51,140 nucleotides of DNA from JAYOEY01 sp038120295 (GTDB lineage: Bacteria; Pseudomonadota; Alphaproteobacteria; MPNO01; UBA2964): assembly GCA_038120295.1 (NCBI GenBank), contig JAYOLL010000027.1, forward strand, positions 1 to 51,140, in the 5' to 3' direction. Positions 19,010 through 27,352 of the stretch are shown piece after piece (position 1 is the first letter of the stretch; each line of letters begins with the position of its first letter). The position numbers and the translations under genes are program-made. Under the pieces are notes generated by a model. The model saw nothing but the letters and a program-made list of their open reading frames with translations, searched no databases and was not told the origin of the DNA.

Positions 19010-20364
19010 GCGCGGACAGACCCCATCGCTTCTTCCATGCTGAGTCCAATCGACAGCAGGGTTCTATCCCCCATCGTTTCGCCGACGATCATCAGCCCGG
19101 TCGGCGGTTCGTCGAGCCGGTGCATGGGGAGCGATAGCGCGCATCGATCGAGAAAGTTGAAACAGAAGGTGTTGCGCAGCATCAGGATGTTGGTTCCTAC
19201 ATACTGATGGTCGTCGGCCTCCAGCTCGGCGATGGGCGGAGCGACCGTCGCGGTGGTCGGCAGAATGACCGCATCGTATGGCGCCGTGGTCTCGTTCGCG
19301 GAATCGATTAACGCAGCTCGCGCTGCCAGCATGTCTACGAAATCGGCCGCGCTGTAATCGCTGACGCGAAGAATCCGGTCGCGGACCCGCGGGTCGTACG
19401 CATCGCCCTTTTCTTCCAGAAGTTTCCGGTGCACGGCATAGGCCTCAGCATAGATGCCTCCACCGGCATTGATCTTCGGAATTTTCCCGAGTTCGGGAAA
19501 AGCGATTTCCTCGATTCGCGCGCCGGCTGCCGACAGAGCGCTGACGGTGCGCTCGAAGGCTCTGGCAACATGATCGTCGATATTCTCCAGGACGAGTGTC
19601 TGCGGGATCGCCAGCCTGAGCCCTTCGACGGGCCGGGGCTCAGGAGTTCGCGGTTGATCGCCTGCCATTACGGCGTCCAGCAAAGCACAGCAGGCGACGC
19701 TCGGGGCGAGAGGGCCGGCCGCGTCCAGCGTCGGCGACAGGGGAAAGGCGCCTGTCGCGGGAACCCGTCGCGTTGTCGGCTTGAAACCGGTTATTCCGCA
19801 AAGCGCCGACGGTATCCGCACGGACCCTCCGGTATCGCTGCCGATGGCGGCCGCCGCCATGCCGTCCGTGACCGACACCGCGGCGCCCGACGACGATCCT
19901 CCCGGTATCCGGCCCGTCTCCCGGTCCCAGGGATTTTGCGGCGTACCGTAATGCGGGTTCATGCCGAGGCCGGAATAGGCGAACTCGGTCATGTTGGTGC
20001 GTCCTATAACGATGGCTCCAGCCTGACGCAGTCTGGCGATCGCGGGCGCATCCGCTTTAGCCGGCGCTTCGTTAGCGAGCGCTTTCGACCCGGCCCTGGT
20101 GGTTTCGCCGGCGAGATCGAACAGGTCCTTTACGGAAATCGGCAATCCGGCGATGGGCGACAGGACAATCCCTGCGTTGCGCATACTGTCCTGCGCCTCT
20201 GCGGCGGCAAGAGCCTGCTCCGCATTGACGCTGATAAACGTCCTTCTGCCTTCGCCGGACGGGTCGGCGATACGATCGAGCATCCGTTCGACCAGCGAAC
20301 GGCTGGTCGATTGTCCCGTCTGAAGCTGTTCCGCCAGCGAAGCAAGCGTTGGAATGTCCGTCAT
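19006..20364 (-). CDS. Amidase signature family amidase
   Basis: Amide hydrolase of 452 residues with the Ser-cisSer-Lys triad: Lys79 (ISVKDLFDLAG), the GGSSSGAA segment at 155-162, and nucleophile Ser181 in GSDTGGSVR. It resembles GatA but lies alone, without gatB or gatC, so a role in small-amide or peptide-amide breakdown is more likely than tRNA amidation. It is the first gene of a two-gene unit with the transglutaminase-like protein. The 137-bp gap to the divergent MFS gene presumably contains both promoters. Confidence 0.9.
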   Translation of the reverse strand: MTDIPTLASLAEQLQTGQSTSRSLVERMLDRIADPSGEGRRTFISVNAEQALAAAEAQDSMRNAGIVLSPIAGLPISVKDLFDLAGETTRAGSKALANEAPAKADAPAIARLRQAGAIVIGRTNMTEFAYSGLGMNPHYGTPQNPWDRETGRIPGGSSSGAAVSVTDGMAAAAIGSDTGGSVRIPSALCGITGFKPTTRRVPATGAFPLSPTLDAAGPLAPSVACCALLDAVMAGDQPRTPEPRPVEGLRLAIPQTLVLENIDDHVARAFERTVSALSAAGARIEEIAFPELGKIPKINAGGGIYAEAYAVHRKLLEEKGDAYDPRVRDRILRVSDYSAADFVDMLAARAALIDSANETTAPYDAVILPTTATVAPPIAELEADDHQYVGTNILMLRNTFCFNFLDRCALSLPMHRLDEPPTGLMIVGETMGDRTLLSIGLSMEEAMGSVRA

Positions 20365-20500
20365 GGTTCAGGTCCCTGTTGCGTGGCGGCAATGTGTACA
20401 GGGCTGTTAACGGCGTCAACCGGCGTAACACCTTGTTTGACGAGGTTGCGGACCCGTCTTCGGCAAAGTAGACCCTATTGCAACATTCGAAAGGCGCCCC

Positions 20501-21766
20501 GTGCCGAACGCCGAGTCACCAAAATCGATCTCCACCCGCCGCGTCATTCTGACGGTGCTGCTTCCGTTCGGGCTGGGATACTACCTTTCCTATCTGTATC
20601 GAACGGTCAATCTGGTGATTTCGCCGCGTCTTGCGAACGACCTCTCGCTGACGCCCGACGACCTGGGGTTCCTGACCGCGGTTTACTTTATTACCTTCGC
20701 TGCGTTTCAGACGCCGCTCGGCGTTATGCTCGACCGATACGGCCCGAGACGCATCCAGAGCGCCTTGCTGCTGTTTGCTGTCGCCGGCAGCGCGCTGTTT
20801 GCGATAGCGGAAGAATTTTACCTGCTCGCCATCGCCAGGGGGCTGATCGGTCTCGGCGTGTCGGGATGCCTGATGGCGGCGTTAAAAGCGAATGTCATGT
20901 GGTTTCTGCGTGAGCGCCTGCCGTTTTTCAACGGGCTCACGGTGGCGTTCGGGGCCTTCGGCGCGCTGTCCGCAACGGTGCCGGTGGAATCGCTGTACAA
21001 CGCCGTCGGATGGCGGGCTATTTTCACGATCCTGTCGGTCATGACCGTGGTTACGCTCTTTCTGACCTATTTCGTCGTCCCCGAAAAGCAGGCGCCACAG
21101 CCGTCGGATAAAGGCGGTCTGTCAGCCGTCGCTGAACAGTTTCGGAGCCTTTCTACGGTTTACGGAAACGCATTTTTCTGGCGCGTCAGTATCGTGACGT
21201 TCATCCATAACGGGGCCTATCTTTCTTACCAGTCGCTCTGGATGGGCCCTTGGCTGCGCGATGTCGCCGGTTTCGATTCGCCGGCGATTGCGGATGCGCT
21301 GCTCTGGTTCAATATCGGCATGTTCTGCGGCGTTGTCGGCATCGGAATTATCGCCGACAGGCTGCAGCGATTCGGCGTGAAGCCGGTCGCCATGGTCGGG
21401 CTCGGTATTGCCGGTTCGATCTCTGTGCAGGCGGCGCTAGCCCTTGAAGCGACGGCATTCGCGGTGCCGCTTTGCGTCGCTTTCGGCTTTTTCGGATCTT
21501 CGACCCTCCTGGCCTATGCCGTGTTCGGTCAGCATTTCCCGGCGGAAGCGATCGGACGTGTGAACACGGCCCAGAACATGCTCACCTTCATCGCTGCTTT
21601 CGCGGCGCAGTGGGGTGTCGGCGCCATAATCGGTTTATGGCCCGCCCTGGCCGATGGCCGATACGACCCGGTCGGGCATCAGTCTGCGCTCTGGACCATG
21701 GTTGGGCTCGAAATCCTGGGGTTGATATGGTTCCTGTGGCCAAGGCGAAATTCGGAGGCGAAATGA
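20501..21766 (+). CDS. MFS transporter
   Basis: Integral membrane carrier of 421 residues with about 12 hydrophobic helices and a central charged loop (EKQAPQPSDKGG). The motif between helices 2 and 3 is present as GVMLDRYGPRRIQ. Overall it is closest in form to the oligopeptide/anion-cation symporter-like MFS branches, but the substrate cannot be read from sequence. The gene overlaps the downstream Nudix gene as ATGA. Confidence 0.88.
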   Translation: MPNAESPKSISTRRVILTVLLPFGLGYYLSYLYRTVNLVISPRLANDLSLTPDDLGFLTAVYFITFAAFQTPLGVMLDRYGPRRIQSALLLFAVAGSALFAIAEEFYLLAIARGLIGLGVSGCLMAALKANVMWFLRERLPFFNGLTVAFGAFGALSATVPVESLYNAVGWRAIFTILSVMTVVTLFLTYFVVPEKQAPQPSDKGGLSAVAEQFRSLSTVYGNAFFWRVSIVTFIHNGAYLSYQSLWMGPWLRDVAGFDSPAIADALLWFNIGMFCGVVGIGIIADRLQRFGVKPVAMVGLGIAGSISVQAALALEATAFAVPLCVAFGFFGSSTLLAYAVFGQHFPAEAIGRVNTAQNMLTFIAAFAAQWGVGAIIGLWPALADGRYDPVGHQSALWTMVGLEILGLIWFLWPRRNSEAK

Positions 21767-22242
21767 CCGATCAAGATACGCCGGATCCAAGAGCCTATCC
21801 CGATCGTCCCTATGTCGGCGTCGGGGCGGTAATATTTCGTGGCGATGAGGTCTTGCTGGCGATGCGCGGAAAACTGCCGCGCCGCAACGACTGGAGCATT
21901 CCAGGCGGCGCTCAGGAGATCGGCGAAACCTATGTGGAAACCGCCATTCGGGAAGTGATGGAGGAGACCGGACTTGAAATTGAAGTAACCGGTCTGGTGG
22001 ATGTGGTCGATGCCATAAACCGGGACGAGGAGGGGCGTGTCCGCTATCACTACACGCTGGTCGATGTCGTCGCGGAATGGAAAAGCGGAGAGGCCGTGGC
22101 GAAGGACGATCTCGCCGATGCAAAATGGGTAAAAATCTCGGAAATCGATGACTTCGACCTGCGCGAGGCGACGCGCGATGTCATCCGGATGGCGGCAGGA
22201 AAACGAAAACCGGCAATCGGCGGCTGGCCGCGTCGGCTCTGA
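21763..22242 (+). CDS. Nudix hydrolase, ADP-ribose-pyrophosphatase-like
   Basis: Protein of 159 residues. The Nudix box is complete: GGAQEIGETYVETAIREVMEETGLEI, with REVMEETG supplying the metal ligands. The start is the ATG at 21763, preceded by GGAGG and overlapping the MFS stop; a longer ORF in the same frame is spurious. The WSIPGGAQE form is typical of ADP-ribose or dNTP-cleaving members. Coupling to an MFS gene is notable, but no shared substrate is evident. Confidence 0.88.
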   Translation: MTDQDTPDPRAYPDRPYVGVGAVIFRGDEVLLAMRGKLPRRNDWSIPGGAQEIGETYVETAIREVMEETGLEIEVTGLVDVVDAINRDEEGRVRYHYTLVDVVAEWKSGEAVAKDDLADAKWVKISEIDDFDLREATRDVIRMAAGKRKPAIGGWPRRL

Positions 22243-22264
22243 AAGAAGCGGATCCGGATTATTG

Positions 22265-22310
22265 AAACGAAAAGGCGCCGGACGGGATCCCGTCCGGCGC
22301 CTTTTCGTTT
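22265..22310. terminator. Perfect 46-nt palindrome, bidirectional terminator
   Basis: The sequence is an exact palindrome with arms of 23 nt and no spacer. The left arm is AAACGAAAAGGCGCCGGACG plus GGA. As RNA in either direction it gives a GC-rich stem flanked by A-rich 5' and U-rich 3' segments (CTTTTCGTTT), the form of a bidirectional intrinsic terminator. It lies 22 bp after the Nudix stop and, on the other strand, just past the end of the porin remnant. Confidence 0.85.
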
Positions 22311-22328
22311 GCAGGGGGGATACCCATA

Positions 22329-22487
22329 GAAGGCGATGCGAACCCACGGGGTAAGCGCCCAACCCTCGGTGTGCTCGGCCCACCCGAGGTTTTCACCCGA
22401 GTAGTCCGCCCACATGTAGTTCAGGCGATACTGGACGCCCGGGCCGACGCGGCGGCCGACCGGAATCGGCTTCATGCCCTTCGGATT
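22329..22487 (-). pseudogene. 3' remnant of a porin-type outer membrane protein gene
   Basis: On the minus strand an open segment bounded upstream by an in-frame TAA (22488-22490) reads RRVGPGVQYRLNYMWADYSG and then WALTPWVRIAF. This pattern, alternating beta-strand residues ending in a terminal Phe after a GPGV strand, is that of the last two strands of gram-negative porins. Only about 53 residues remain, and the frame lacks a nearby stop, running on through the palindromic terminator. The upstream barrel is missing, so this is a decayed fragment. The family call rests on pattern only. Confidence 0.45.
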
Positions 22488-22553
22488 TTAATCAAATGTC
22501 AACCAAACAGAGCTTTGAATCCCCAGACGAACGCAAGCAATAGGGGAACCGCC

Positions 22554-23411
22554 ATGCAGGACATCGAAACCATCCGCGCCCGCGTCGACCGGACCGCAAG
22601 CAGGCTTGCGGAAGCTGAATCCGAAAGACGCGAACGTACATCTTCTCTCGTCGGCATGCTCCAGCGGCTGGAGGATAAATACGCCAGGCAGGAAGAGGAG
22701 TTGAGCTATTACCGTGACCGAATGGCGCCCATGGAACAGGCAAATTCGGAACTGGCCGGTCTGATGGGAAAACTGCTCGACATGATCGATGCGGGATTCG
22801 AACTGGGTAGCCAGACCGCCCTGCAGGAGGCGGCGGCGATTGCTACCCAGATGCTGGATAGCGAAGCTTCCGGGGCTTCTGAAGCGACTGGGGTTCCTGA
22901 AGTGGCAGAGATCCCGGATTTTGTTTCCTCTGATGCCGAAGAAGTGGACTCTTTCCCCGAATCGGAGGCGGAACCTGAACCGGTGGTCGAAGCGCCCGCG
23001 AGCGAGTTCCCCTTGGCTCTCGCTCCTGAGGAACAGGAGAGTGCGTGTTTCGAGGATGTGTCGGAAGGGGCGCTCGACTTCGAACTCGAGGAGGAGGGGG
23101 CAGAATGCGCGGACGATCTTCCCGGCATCGTCACCCTCGCTGTTGAGCGGGCTGCCGATGACGGCATGGCGGGGCAGGATACGGACGAGATCGATATCAC
23201 TGCCGTCGCCGAAGAGATCGCGGCCGCCGTCTCCGACCGGTCGCTTGCCGAGGACACGTCTTCGCCGCACGGGACCGAGACGTCCGACGATATCAAGGCA
23301 TTGCTCGCGCGGGTGGAGGCTCTGGCAGCCAAGGCAGAGCTGATGCGGTCGCCGGAAGCGACTGAAAAAGCTGCGAATCAGATGCCGCATCGTGCGGAGG
23401 CTGCTGCCTGA
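22554..23411 (+). CDS. Acidic coiled-coil protein of unknown function
   Basis: Protein of 285 residues starting at ATG 22554, 5 bp after AGGGGAA. Residues 1-75 form a heptad-rich predicted coiled coil (TIRARVDRTASRLAEAESER, LQRLEDKYARQEEELSYYRD). Residues about 105-250 are a low-complexity acidic region of Glu, Asp, Ala, Pro and Ser with repeated EPE/EEE runs. A short amphipathic helix (SDDIKALLARVEALAAKAEL) lies near the C-terminus. There is no signal peptide or membrane segment. No family is recognised. It has its own strong terminator, so it is probably monocistronic. Confidence 0.75.
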   Translation: MQDIETIRARVDRTASRLAEAESERRERTSSLVGMLQRLEDKYARQEEELSYYRDRMAPMEQANSELAGLMGKLLDMIDAGFELGSQTALQEAAAIATQMLDSEASGASEATGVPEVAEIPDFVSSDAEEVDSFPESEAEPEPVVEAPASEFPLALAPEEQESACFEDVSEGALDFELEEEGAECADDLPGIVTLAVERAADDGMAGQDTDEIDITAVAEEIAAAVSDRSLAEDTSSPHGTETSDDIKALLARVEALAAKAELMRSPEATEKAANQMPHRAEAAA

Positions 23412-23439
23412 CCAGCTGGAAAATACCAGACGAAAAATC

Positions 23440-23470
23440 GGCCGGGCCTTGCGCCCGGCCTTTTTCTTTT
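23440..23470 (+). terminator. Intrinsic terminator of the acidic coiled-coil gene
   Basis: Stem GGCCGGGC (23440-23447) and GCCCGGCC (23453-23460) with a 5-nt loop, followed by TTTTTCTTTT. It is 28 bp past the stop codon and is a textbook rho-independent terminator. Confidence 0.9.
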
Positions 23471-23580
23471 ACGTTGCCATTTTGGGCCTTGGGTTAGCGG
23501 CGTGACGATATTCCATTTCTTGCAAAGAACGGGCAATTCCGGGACATTGACCGGCGAACGGCATTCGGACGGGATTGGAT

Positions 23581-25047
23581 ATGCTTAAGAGCGGAGCGGA
23601 ACATCTTGAAAGCCTGAGAGACGGGCGACGGGTTTTTATCGGCGGCGAGGCGGTCGACGACGTCACGACGCATGAAGCCTTCCGAAACGCGGCGCAAAGC
23701 TTCGCCATGCTGTTCGACCGCAAGATGGCCCCGGAAAATCGCGACATCATGTCCTTCGAGGAGGACGGAGAGCGTTTCAGCAGCTGGTTCCTGATGCCGA
23801 AAACGCGCGACGACCTGCTGAAGCGGATGGAAACCCATCGCCGCATCGCCGAATGGTCGCACGGGTTGATGGGCCGGTCGCCGGACCACGTATCGTCCTT
23901 CGTTACCGGGCTGGCGATGAAGCCGGCCATGTTCGACGATATCCGGCCCGGCTTCGGCGACAATATCGTCAACTATTACAAATACATGCGGGCGAACGAT
24001 ATCTTCGCCACCTATACCGTCCTGCCGCCGCAGGGCGCGCGCAAGCCGGAGCTCTACGAACGCGAGGGCATGACGGTCCCGACGCTCCGCGTCACCGCCG
24101 AGGACGATAACGGCGTCACGCTGAACGGCATGAAGATGCTCGGCACGTCGGCGATCTTCTGTAACGAGACATGGGTCGGGAACCTCCTGCCGCTGGCGCC
24201 CAACCAGACCAAGGAATCGATTACCTGCGCCGTGCCGTTGAATGCGCCCGGCCTCGCCATCTGGTCGCGCAAACCGTTCGAGCGCTATGCGGTGAGCGAG
24301 TTCGACAACCCGCTGAGCTGGCGGTTTGACGAATCCGACGCCATGGTGATCTTCGAAGATGTGAAGGTGCCGTGGGAGAAGGTCTTCGTGCACGACAACG
24401 CGGAAATGTCGCGTGCCATCTACGTCAACTCGCCATCCCATTCGATGGGCAATCACCAGTCCAACATCCGGTTTTTGGAGAAGCTCAAGCTGATCGCAGG
24501 CATCGCCCATAAGGCGGTGCAGCTCAACGGGGTGGAGCATATCCCCGCGGTGCAGGGCGTCCTCGGGCAGATCGGCGCATGGCAGGCGGGGCTTGAGGCC
24601 ATGATCCACGGCCAGGTCCAGAATATGGAAGAACTCGTCCCCGGCTACGTGAACGTCAATCGCCGCTACATGTATGCGGCGCTCCACTGGTGCACGACAA
24701 ACTATTCGCAGATTTGCGATACGGTGCGCGAACTGCTCGGCGGCGGACCGTTCCAGATGCCGGCGGATATTTCGGTCTTGGAAGACCCGCAGATGCGTAA
24801 GACGTTTGAAAAATACTGGTCCGTACCCGGACAGTCGGCGCTAAACCGGATGAAGTTGCTGAAGCTCGCCTGGGACATGCTCGGCTCGGAATTCGCCGGT
24901 CGTCATATGCAGTATGAAAAATTCTACGCTGGCCCCGGTTTCGTGGTGACCAACTACAGCTATCTGAATGCGCCGTGGGAAGATTTCGACGCTATCGTCG
25001 ATGGCATTATGGATAGTTACGACGCGGGCAACCCGGCTGACGGGTAG
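23581..25047 (+). CDS. HpaB-type 4-hydroxyphenylacetate 3-monooxygenase, oxygenase component
   Basis: Flavin-dependent monooxygenase of the HpaB/TdxA family, 488 residues, which uses reduced FAD supplied by a separate reductase to hydroxylate phenols or related aromatics. Recognisable stretches are LMGRSPDHVSSFVTGLAM, LNGMKMLGTSAIFCNETWVG, VIFEDVKVPWEKVFVHDN and GGGPFQMPADISVLEDP. The ATG at 23581 is taken; a TTG two codons earlier is possible. No reductase (HpaC-like) gene is adjacent, so the flavin reductase must be elsewhere. The specific phenolic substrate is not known. Confidence 0.87.
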   Translation: MLKSGAEHLESLRDGRRVFIGGEAVDDVTTHEAFRNAAQSFAMLFDRKMAPENRDIMSFEEDGERFSSWFLMPKTRDDLLKRMETHRRIAEWSHGLMGRSPDHVSSFVTGLAMKPAMFDDIRPGFGDNIVNYYKYMRANDIFATYTVLPPQGARKPELYEREGMTVPTLRVTAEDDNGVTLNGMKMLGTSAIFCNETWVGNLLPLAPNQTKESITCAVPLNAPGLAIWSRKPFERYAVSEFDNPLSWRFDESDAMVIFEDVKVPWEKVFVHDNAEMSRAIYVNSPSHSMGNHQSNIRFLEKLKLIAGIAHKAVQLNGVEHIPAVQGVLGQIGAWQAGLEAMIHGQVQNMEELVPGYVNVNRRYMYAALHWCTTNYSQICDTVRELLGGGPFQMPADISVLEDPQMRKTFEKYWSVPGQSALNRMKLLKLAWDMLGSEFAGRHMQYEKFYAGPGFVVTNYSYLNAPWEDFDAIVDGIMDSYDAGNPADG

Positions 25048-25092
25048 CCTGTTTCAGGAGCGTTGATTCCATGATTTCCGGGGTGTTCTCAA

Positions 25093-25167
25093 TGGTGCCG
25101 CCGGGGCGAATTGAACGCCCGACCCCACCCTTACCAAGGGTGTGCTCTACCCCTGAGCTACGGCGGC
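25093..25167 (-). tRNA. tRNA-Thr (GGT)
   Basis: Minus-strand cloverleaf with acceptor stem GCCGCCG/CGGCGGC, D arm GCTCAGGGGTAGAGC, anticodon stem ACCCT/AGGGT enclosing the loop TTGGTAA with anticodon GGT, a T arm containing GTTCAATTC, and an encoded 3' CCA at 25093-25095. It reads the Thr codons ACC and ACU. Confidence 0.95.
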
Positions 25168-25289
25168 TCCGTTGAGCGGGGCGCACAATGCCACGCAGCG
25201 TTCCGCGGTGCAATAAGAACCGGCAGCCCGGCATTGCCGTATCGATTCCGCCAAGCCTATAGTGCGGAAATTTGCGAATCCTGTCCGAA

Positions 25290-25463
25290 ATGACCATGTC
25301 CGATGACAAGACCAAGACCAGCGCGGATGCCCGCCGGGCAAGGCAGGCAGAGGCGCTTCGCCGAAACCTGATGCGCCGAAAGGAGCAGGCGAGGGCGAAG
25401 GTCGTGGACGAAAAGGCGAAGGATTTGTCAGGCGCGGTAGGAAACGGGAAAGCGGAACGCTGA
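25290..25463 (+). CDS. Small basic hypothetical protein
   Basis: Protein of 57 residues (start 25290; ATG 25296 is also possible). It is strongly charged and helical: SADARRARQAEALRRNL, then RRKEQARAKVVDEKAK. Small Arg/Lys/Ala-rich proteins of this kind are often seen just upstream of murA in alphaproteobacteria. No function is known. The gene is 93 bp upstream of murA on the same strand and downstream of the tRNA-Thr gene, which is on the other strand. Confidence 0.6.
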   Translation: MTMSDDKTKTSADARRARQAEALRRNLMRRKEQARAKVVDEKAKDLSGAVGNGKAER

Positions 25464-25556
25464 AGCCGGGCGCCGGCAACGGGGCATTCGCGGTGGCAGT
25501 CTGCGTCCCGGACCGCTATATAACCCGCCGCACGACGCTGCATTGAGTAACGGCTG

Positions 25557-26840
25557 ATGGACCGAATACACATCAGGGGGGGAAACCGGCTGTTAGGCCG
25601 GATCAGGATTAGCGGCGCCAAGAACGCGGCGCTGCCGCTGATGGCGGCCAGTCTGCTGACCGACGCTCCCCTGACGCTGTCGAATCTGCCGCATCTGGCG
25701 GATATCAGCACCATGGCGAACCTGCTCGGCCAGCATGGGGTTGAGATCAGTATGGCCGGCGATTCCGAAAATGGAGGCCATACCGGACGGTCCCTGACCC
25801 TGCGGGGCCGGGAAATAAGCGACACAACGGCGCCATATGATCTGGTTCGGCAGATGCGCGCCTCCGTTCTGGTACTGGGACCGCTTGTCGCCCGCGAAGG
25901 CAGGGCACGGGTATCGCTGCCCGGAGGTTGCGCGATCGGAACGCGGCCTGTCGATCTGCATATCAAGGGGTTGAACCAGCTCGGCGCTGAGGTCGAACTG
26001 ACGGAAGGCTATATTGAGGCAACGGCCCCCAAGGGTCTCAGGGGCGCGCATATCGTTTTTCCGTCGGTGTCCGTGGGAGCAACCGAAAACCTTCTGATGG
26101 CGGCCTGTCTGGCGCGTGGCGAAACTGTTCTCAGCAATGCGGCGCGGGAGCCTGAAATCGGCGACCTGGCGCGTTGTCTGCAATCGATGGGCGCGAAGAT
26201 CGAAGGAATCGGCACCGACACCCTGCATGTGCAGGGGATGGAACGGCTTTCCGGGGCAGAGCATCCGGTAATCGCCGACCGGATTGAAACCGGCACCTAT
26301 GCAATGGCGGCCGCCATTACCGGCGGAGACGTGGTGCTTGAGGGCGCGCGGATTGCTTTCATGGAAGCGGCGGTGGAAAAGCTTACCGAAGCCGGTGTTT
26401 CGATTTCGGAAACGGAAGACGGACTGCGCGTTGCGCGCGATGGCGATCTGATCGGCGTTGACGTCATGACGGAGCCCTATCCGGGCTTCCCGACCGATCT
26501 GCAGGCGCAGATGACGGCGCTGATGAGTATTGCGGAAGGGGCCGCGATGATAACCGAGTCGATCTTCGAAAATCGCTTCATGCATATCCCCGAGCTGGCG
26601 CGCATGGGCGCTAACGTGACGGTGCACGGGGCGTCGTCGCTGGTGCGGGGCGTCAGGAAGCTGACGGCGGCGCCGGTTATGGCCACCGATCTGCGCGCTT
26701 CAGCCTCTCTCGTGCTGGCCGGTCTGGTTGCGGAAGGAGAGACCGTGGTCAGTCGCGTCTATCACATCGACCGGGGCTACGAGCGGATCGAGCAGAAGCT
26801 GGCGGCTTGCGGCGCTGAAATCGAGAGGGTCGATGCATGA
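25557..26840 (+). CDS. murA: UDP-N-acetylglucosamine 1-carboxyvinyltransferase
   Basis: First committed enzyme of peptidoglycan synthesis, which transfers enolpyruvate from PEP to UDP-GlcNAc and is the fosfomycin target. The N-terminal GAKNAALPLMAASLLTD carries the substrate-binding Lys-Asn, and the catalytic loop LPGGCAIGTRPVDLH contains Cys125, the residue alkylated by fosfomycin in the sensitive enzyme. It is 427 residues long, the usual length. It overlaps the DUF2948 gene as ATGA and begins the conserved murA-to-yacG run. Confidence 0.97.
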   Translation: MDRIHIRGGNRLLGRIRISGAKNAALPLMAASLLTDAPLTLSNLPHLADISTMANLLGQHGVEISMAGDSENGGHTGRSLTLRGREISDTTAPYDLVRQMRASVLVLGPLVAREGRARVSLPGGCAIGTRPVDLHIKGLNQLGAEVELTEGYIEATAPKGLRGAHIVFPSVSVGATENLLMAACLARGETVLSNAAREPEIGDLARCLQSMGAKIEGIGTDTLHVQGMERLSGAEHPVIADRIETGTYAMAAAITGGDVVLEGARIAFMEAAVEKLTEAGVSISETEDGLRVARDGDLIGVDVMTEPYPGFPTDLQAQMTALMSIAEGAAMITESIFENRFMHIPELARMGANVTVHGASSLVRGVRKLTAAPVMATDLRASASLVLAGLVAEGETVVSRVYHIDRGYERIEQKLAACGAEIERVDA

Positions 26841-27289
26841 GCACCCCCCAAACGCCTTTGAAACTGCGCGCCGTCGACAGCGATGACCTGGCGGTCGTTT
26901 CGTCCTTTCTGCAGGACGCGGTGATCCCGATCCAGGACACGGGTTTTATCCCCGAAGAGAACCGGTTTGTTCTGGTGGCCAACCGGTTCCGCTGGGAGGA
27001 TTCCGACCGGGACACCACAGCGGAAGGAACGCCGATCTACGAGCGCGTCCATTGCGGCGTTTGCTTCGAGAAGGTAACCGCGGTGCGGCAGAAAGGGCTG
27101 GACCAGCGTCGGCGCGGTCAGGTCGCGTCGCTCCTGTCGCTGGAGGCCGGCGACGGGACCATCGAACTCGTTCTGTCCGCTGGGGCCGTTATCCAGTTGG
27201 AGGTCGAGGAAATCCTGTGTCATCTTCAGGATCTGGACGACCCGTGGCCGACCCAATGGCGGCCCAGCCATCCGCTCGACGAAACGTAG
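26837..27289 (+). CDS. DUF2948 family protein
   Basis: Protein of 150 residues with the family's opening LRAVDSDDLAVVSSFLQDAV, then IPEENRFVLVANRFRWE and YERVHCGVCFEKV, and the closing EEILCHLQDLDDPWPTQWRP. The family is nearly confined to alphaproteobacteria and has no known function. It is encoded between murA and a his gene in many genomes, as here, and it is translationally coupled to murA. Confidence 0.9.
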   Translation: MSTPQTPLKLRAVDSDDLAVVSSFLQDAVIPIQDTGFIPEENRFVLVANRFRWEDSDRDTTAEGTPIYERVHCGVCFEKVTAVRQKGLDQRRRGQVASLLSLEAGDGTIELVLSAGAVIQLEVEEILCHLQDLDDPWPTQWRPSHPLDET

Positions 27290-27352
27290 AATCCGGAACG
27301 CACGATGGATGGATTTGACGAGATTGGCGGACGATCCGCTGGAGACCTAGCC

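Noticed and set aside
19006..20364. Amidase as GatA of the tRNA amidotransferase
   Set aside because: No gatB or gatC is adjacent and it is paired with a transglutaminase-like gene, so a separate amidase is more likely.
19429..20913. Plus-strand open frame of 494 residues over the amidase and MFS start
   Set aside because: It covers the amidase on the opposite strand and the MFS gene in another frame; the translation has no recognisable domain.
22265..22310. Palindrome as an inverted repeat of a transposon
   Set aside because: It is a single spacer-free palindrome with terminator-like flanks and no transposase nearby.
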